Assembly (NCBI GenBank): GCA_030631445.1
Contig: DAOVLD010000080.1
Coordinates: forward strand, 1 to 7,236
Reading direction: 5' to 3'
Length of the DNA: 7,236 bases
Source of the DNA: Bacteroidota bacterium
GTDB lineage: Bacteria; Bacteroidota; Bacteroidia; Bacteroidales; VadinHA17
A program made the translations under genes and the position numbers. Position 1 is the stretch's first letter. Every line of letters starts with the position of its first letter. A model generated the notes under the pieces. It did not search any database, had not been told where the DNA came from, and worked only from the letters and a program-made list of their open reading frames with translations. Positions 4,744 to 7,236 of this stretch are shown here, one piece after another.

Positions 4744-6249
4744 ATGAAAAAATACTTATTGGTTATCCTGCCTCTTTTTTTTATTACCATAACTTCCGGA
4801 TTAGCAACTACACAAGATTCAATAAAAACGATTCAGACAGAAGATCAGCAATTATCAGATTCTGTTGCTGATGAAGTTATTTTGCCACAATCATCCGGGG
4901 GGTCCGGTCTGCTTGATAGTGAAACAAACCAGGTGGTTCCGGTAAAACCTTCTTTTGAATTTAACCTGCTTACTATGTTGAGGGGGATGTTCGGGTTATT
5001 GGTAATTGTTGCGATAGCTTTTGCTTTCAGTACCAACCGTAAAGCGGTTTCATGGAGGGTAGTGGTTACGGGTCTTGTGATCCAGGTTGTTCTTGCTGCA
5101 TGTATACTCTATGTGCCGGTGATACGTCTTATTTTTGAATTTGTCGGTAAAATATTCGTAAAAATACTGGATTTTACTAAAGTTGGAAGTGAATTTCTGT
5201 TTGGTGAATTTCTGGATTTGGACAAATACGGGATGATCTTTGCGTTTCAGATCCTTCCAACAATTATATTCTTCTCGGCACTTACCTCGGTATTGTTTTA
5301 TTATGGCATAATTCAAAAGATTGTTTATGGTCTGGCATGGGTGATGACAAAAATAATGAAGTTGTCAGGTGCTGAAAGCCTCTCAGTTGCGGGAAATATA
5401 TTCCTTGGGCAGACTGAATCACCCCTGATGATCAAAGAATATTTGCCTAAAATGAACCGTTCGGAAATATTGCTGGTAATGACAGGTGGAATGGCAACAC
5501 TCGCGGGAGGGGTTTTGGCAGCGTATATCGGATTCCTGGGAGGGAGTGATCCTGTTCAGCGGCTGATATTTGCAAAACATCTCCTTGCAGCTTCAGTGAT
5601 GGCTGCCCCCGGTGCAATTGTAATTTCAAAAGTACTGGTTCCGCAAACTGAAGATGTAGGGGAAGATGTTGAAATTTCAAGGGATGAGGTTGGAAGCAAT
5701 GTTTTGGATGCAGTATCGAACGGAACTTCTCAGGGCCTCAGGCTTGCTGTGAATGTTGCTGCTATGTTACTGGTTTTTCTTGCGTTTATTGCCCTGTTCA
5801 ATTTTGTAATGATGAAGGTCGGAGGCTGGACAAATTTGAATGAGATCATTGCTGAAAAGACTAATGGACAGTTTAACGAATTATCGTTGCAATTTGTTCT
5901 GGGATATGTATTCTCACCGGTGATGTGGCTGATCGGAGTGCCGGGGGAAGATATAACGCTTATGGGAAGATTGCTTGGAGAAAAGATAATTATGACAGAA
6001 TTTGTGGGATATATAAGTCTGGCAGATTTGAAAAACCTGGGTGTCCTCTCTAATAAATCAATAATAATGGCTACTTACATGCTTTGCGGTTTTGCAAATT
6101 TTGCATCAATAGGGATACAAATTGGTGGTATTGGATCACTTGCCCCTAATCAGCGGGTTTTATTATCTAAATTTGGCATGCGAGCCCTTCTTGCAGGTAC
6201 ACTTGCATCATTATTATCTGCTACAATTGTTGGAACTATAATGAGTTGA
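4744..6249 (+). CDS. NupC-type concentrative nucleoside transporter (CNT family) with N-terminal extension
   Basis: 501 residues, against roughly 400 for classical NupC. The transporter core starts near residue 75 and shows the CNT signatures AGNIFLGQTESPLMIKEYLP (216-235), TGGMATLAGGVLAAYIGF (247-264), EKIIMTEFVGY (413-423) and CGFANFASIGIQIGGIGSLA (448-467). Residues equivalent to the nucleoside-binding set known from the Vibrio cholerae CNT structure appear kept: Q223, T224, E225, E419, N452 and S455 (my manual alignment). It should import nucleosides into the cytoplasm with a cation. Unusual is the front: a signal-like hydrophobic stretch (3-20), then about 50 polar, acidic, Ser/Gly-rich residues (21-70) before the first core helix (about 79-96). 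It could be a cleaved signal peptide or an additional helix that sets topology. It follows the BFN gene by 11 bp in a probable operon, giving a plausible nucleic-acid breakdown and nucleoside uptake pairing, which is inference. Confidence 0.92.
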   Translation: MKKYLLVILPLFFITITSGLATTQDSIKTIQTEDQQLSDSVADEVILPQSSGGSGLLDSETNQVVPVKPSFEFNLLTMLRGMFGLLVIVAIAFAFSTNRKAVSWRVVVTGLVIQVVLAACILYVPVIRLIFEFVGKIFVKILDFTKVGSEFLFGEFLDLDKYGMIFAFQILPTIIFFSALTSVLFYYGIIQKIVYGLAWVMTKIMKLSGAESLSVAGNIFLGQTESPLMIKEYLPKMNRSEILLVMTGGMATLAGGVLAAYIGFLGGSDPVQRLIFAKHLLAASVMAAPGAIVISKVLVPQTEDVGEDVEISRDEVGSNVLDAVSNGTSQGLRLAVNVAAMLLVFLAFIALFNFVMMKVGGWTNLNEIIAEKTNGQFNELSLQFVLGYVFSPVMWLIGVPGEDITLMGRLLGEKIIMTEFVGYISLADLKNLGVLSNKSIIMATYMLCGFANFASIGIQIGGIGSLAPNQRVLLSKFGMRALLAGTLASLLSATIVGTIMS

Positions 6250-6338
6250 TCTAACCTGATTAATTACCTTCGGTGAGATCCACTTCGTTCCGGTTCACAA
6301 ATTGAATTTCTTATGCTCTGTTTCACTTTATTCTTTCT

Positions 6339-6387
6339 ACCCTGTGAAATACGAAGTAATTTTGCTTGCAAAATTATTTCACAGGGT
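6339..6387. repeat. Long imperfect palindrome downstream of the transporter gene
   Basis: ACCCTGTGAAAT (6339-6350) and ATTTCACAGGGT (6376-6387) are perfect 12-bp inverted repeats. Inside them AATTTTGC (6358-6365) and GCAAAATT (6368-6375) form a further 8-bp arm around TT. The only unpaired part is ACGAAGT (6351-6357) on the left side. An alternative fold pairs GAAGTAATTTTGC (6353-6365) with GCAAAATTATTTC (6368-6380) with a single G-U, because GAAAT and GAAGT on the left arm are near-duplicates. It lies 90 bp after the transporter stop and may end that transcript, but the following bases (GAACTTTTGTCTTTT) are only loosely T-rich. It may equally be a dispersed palindromic repeat. Confidence 0.8.
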
Positions 6388-6406
6388 GAACTTTTGTCTT
6401 TTATCT

Positions 6407-6425
6407 TCTGCATGAATAATGCAGA
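6407..6425 (+). other. Small hairpin in the leader of the saccharopine dehydrogenase-family gene
   Basis: TCTGCAT (6407-6413) and ATGCAGA (6419-6425) form a perfect 7-bp stem with a five-base loop GAATA. It ends 16 bases before ATG 6442, so it lies in the leader if transcription starts upstream. It could be an operator-like site or a translation-affecting structure; nothing in the sequence decides between these. Confidence 0.35.
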
Positions 6426-6441
6426 CTAAAACTGGTAAATT

Positions 6442-7236
6442 ATGGGAAAAGGGACAGTTGTTGTACTTGGCGCCGGACTTGTTGGTAATGCCATTGCTAT
6501 TGATTTAAGTAAAAAATTTGATGTAACAACTGTTGATATCAGGGAAGAACCACTGCAGAAATTAAGCAGGGAACATGGAATAAAAATAAAACGGACTGAT
6601 CTTTCCACGAAAGAAAAAGTGGCTGAAGCAGTAGATGGTTTTGACCTTGTAATTGGTGCTGTTCCCGGGTTTATGGGATACAATACAGTGAAAAATGTTA
6701 TTCTTGCCGGGAAAGATATTGTTGATATCTCATTCTTTCCTGAAGACCCTTTTAAGCTGGAAAAACTGGCTAAAGAAAAAAAGGTTTCAGTGGTAATAGA
6801 TGCAGGAGTTGCCCCAGGTATGGGAAATATTATTTTGGGGTATTATTATGCATCTGTTGAGGTCATAAAATATGAATGTCTTGTTGGAGGATTACCGGTA
6901 ATCAGGGAGTGGCCGTTTGAATATAAAGCCGTTTTTTCACCTGTTGATATGATTGAAGAATATGTGCGTCCTGCACGGTATGTAGAAAATGGAGGACTTG
7001 TTGTAAAAGAAGCCCTGTCTGATACCGAACTGGTGTATTTTGATAAAGTAGGAACCCTGGAATCCTGGAATTCAGATGGACTGCGTACACTTTTGAAAAC
7101 AGTAAAGATCCCGGATATGATTGAAAAAACCCTGAGATACCCGGGAACAGTGGAATATTTAAGAGTGCTTCGTGAAACCGGCTTCTTTTCATACGAGGAA
7201 GTGGATGTCCGGGGTAAGAAAATACGCCCGGTTGAC
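6442..7236 (+). CDS. Saccharopine dehydrogenase-family oxidoreductase, lysine 6-dehydrogenase-like, 3'-truncated by window
   Basis: ATG 6442 opens a frame with no stop to the window end, giving the first 265 residues; perhaps a quarter to a third of the protein is missing. The N-terminus is a Rossmann fold, VVVLGAGLVG with GxGxxG at G10, G12 and G15; D32 at the end of the second strand favours NAD over NADP (inference). Later blocks VIDAGVAPGMGNIILGYY (118-135), LVGGLPV (147-153), FEYKAVFS (159-166), YFDKVGTLESW (199-209) and LRYPGTVEYLRVL (231-243) match, from memory, L-lysine 6-dehydrogenase and saccharopine reductases, which act on lysine, saccharopine or related amino acids. Lysine oxidation and lysine-pathway reduction are both possible; the segment after the window and the wider locus would decide. 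The gene is 192 bp from the transporter stop, with a palindrome and a small hairpin between, so it is probably an independent unit. Confidence 0.85.
   Translation, partial: MGKGTVVVLGAGLVGNAIAIDLSKKFDVTTVDIREEPLQKLSREHGIKIKRTDLSTKEKVAEAVDGFDLVIGAVPGFMGYNTVKNVILAGKDIVDISFFPEDPFKLEKLAKEKKVSVVIDAGVAPGMGNIILGYYYASVEVIKYECLVGGLPVIREWPFEYKAVFSPVDMIEEYVRPARYVENGGLVVKEALSDTELVYFDKVGTLESWNSDGLRTLLKTVKIPDMIEKTLRYPGTVEYLRVLRETGFFSYEEVDVRGKKIRPVD

Noticed and set aside
6902..7192. Minus-strand open frame of 96 codons
   Set aside because: Shadow of the saccharopine dehydrogenase-family gene, no family features.

Overview
The window looks like chromosomal DNA of a Bacteroidota member, perhaps near Marinilabiliales/Prolixibacteraceae; the lineage is an inference without a database search. 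The pointers are moderately AT-rich DNA, starts without clear Shine-Dalgarno sequences, a TAnnTTTG-type -7 element, a DUF5009/HGSNAT-like membrane acyltransferase, a DUF1080 lipoprotein, a Tat-exported ferredoxin-type aldo/keto reductase and a BFN-UVR protein.

Layout. (1) 1-462 (+) is the C-terminal end of an HGSNAT/NagX-like multi-pass membrane acyltransferase. (2) 642-1358 (+) is a lipoprotein with a 3-keto-disaccharide hydrolase (DUF1080) domain. (3) 1418-2383 (+) is a stand-alone GMP-synthase-like PP-loop ATP pyrophosphatase without a glutaminase domain. A degenerate heptamer repeat sits just upstream of it. (4) 2380-3597 (-) is a Tat-signal aldo/keto reductase with two C-terminal [4Fe-4S] motifs, convergent with (3) and overlapping it by 4 bp through back-to-back stop codons in TTAA. 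(5) 3598-4123 is a 526-bp divergent intergenic region. It holds a GC-rich fragment, a 21-copy octamer array with 24/32-bp higher-order periodicity, and a likely promoter and leader for the next operon. (6) 4124-4732 and 4744-6249 (+) form a probable two-gene operon: a bifunctional-nuclease-family (DUF151) protein with a UVR motif, then a CNT-type nucleoside transporter with an unusual N-terminal extension. (7) 6339-6387 is a long imperfect palindrome. (8) 6442-7236 (+) is the N-terminal 265 residues of a saccharopine/lysine dehydrogenase-family oxidoreductase that runs off the window.

How the genes fit together. Genes 1-2 suggest carbohydrate acylation and glycoside handling at the envelope. 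The GMP-synthase-like protein and the nucleoside transporter both touch purine metabolism, but they lie in separate transcription units and the link is not demonstrated. I see no defence system, phage, insertion sequence, CRISPR array, tRNA or rRNA. The most unusual content is the intergenic repeat architecture and the diverged stand-alone GMP-synthase-like enzyme.
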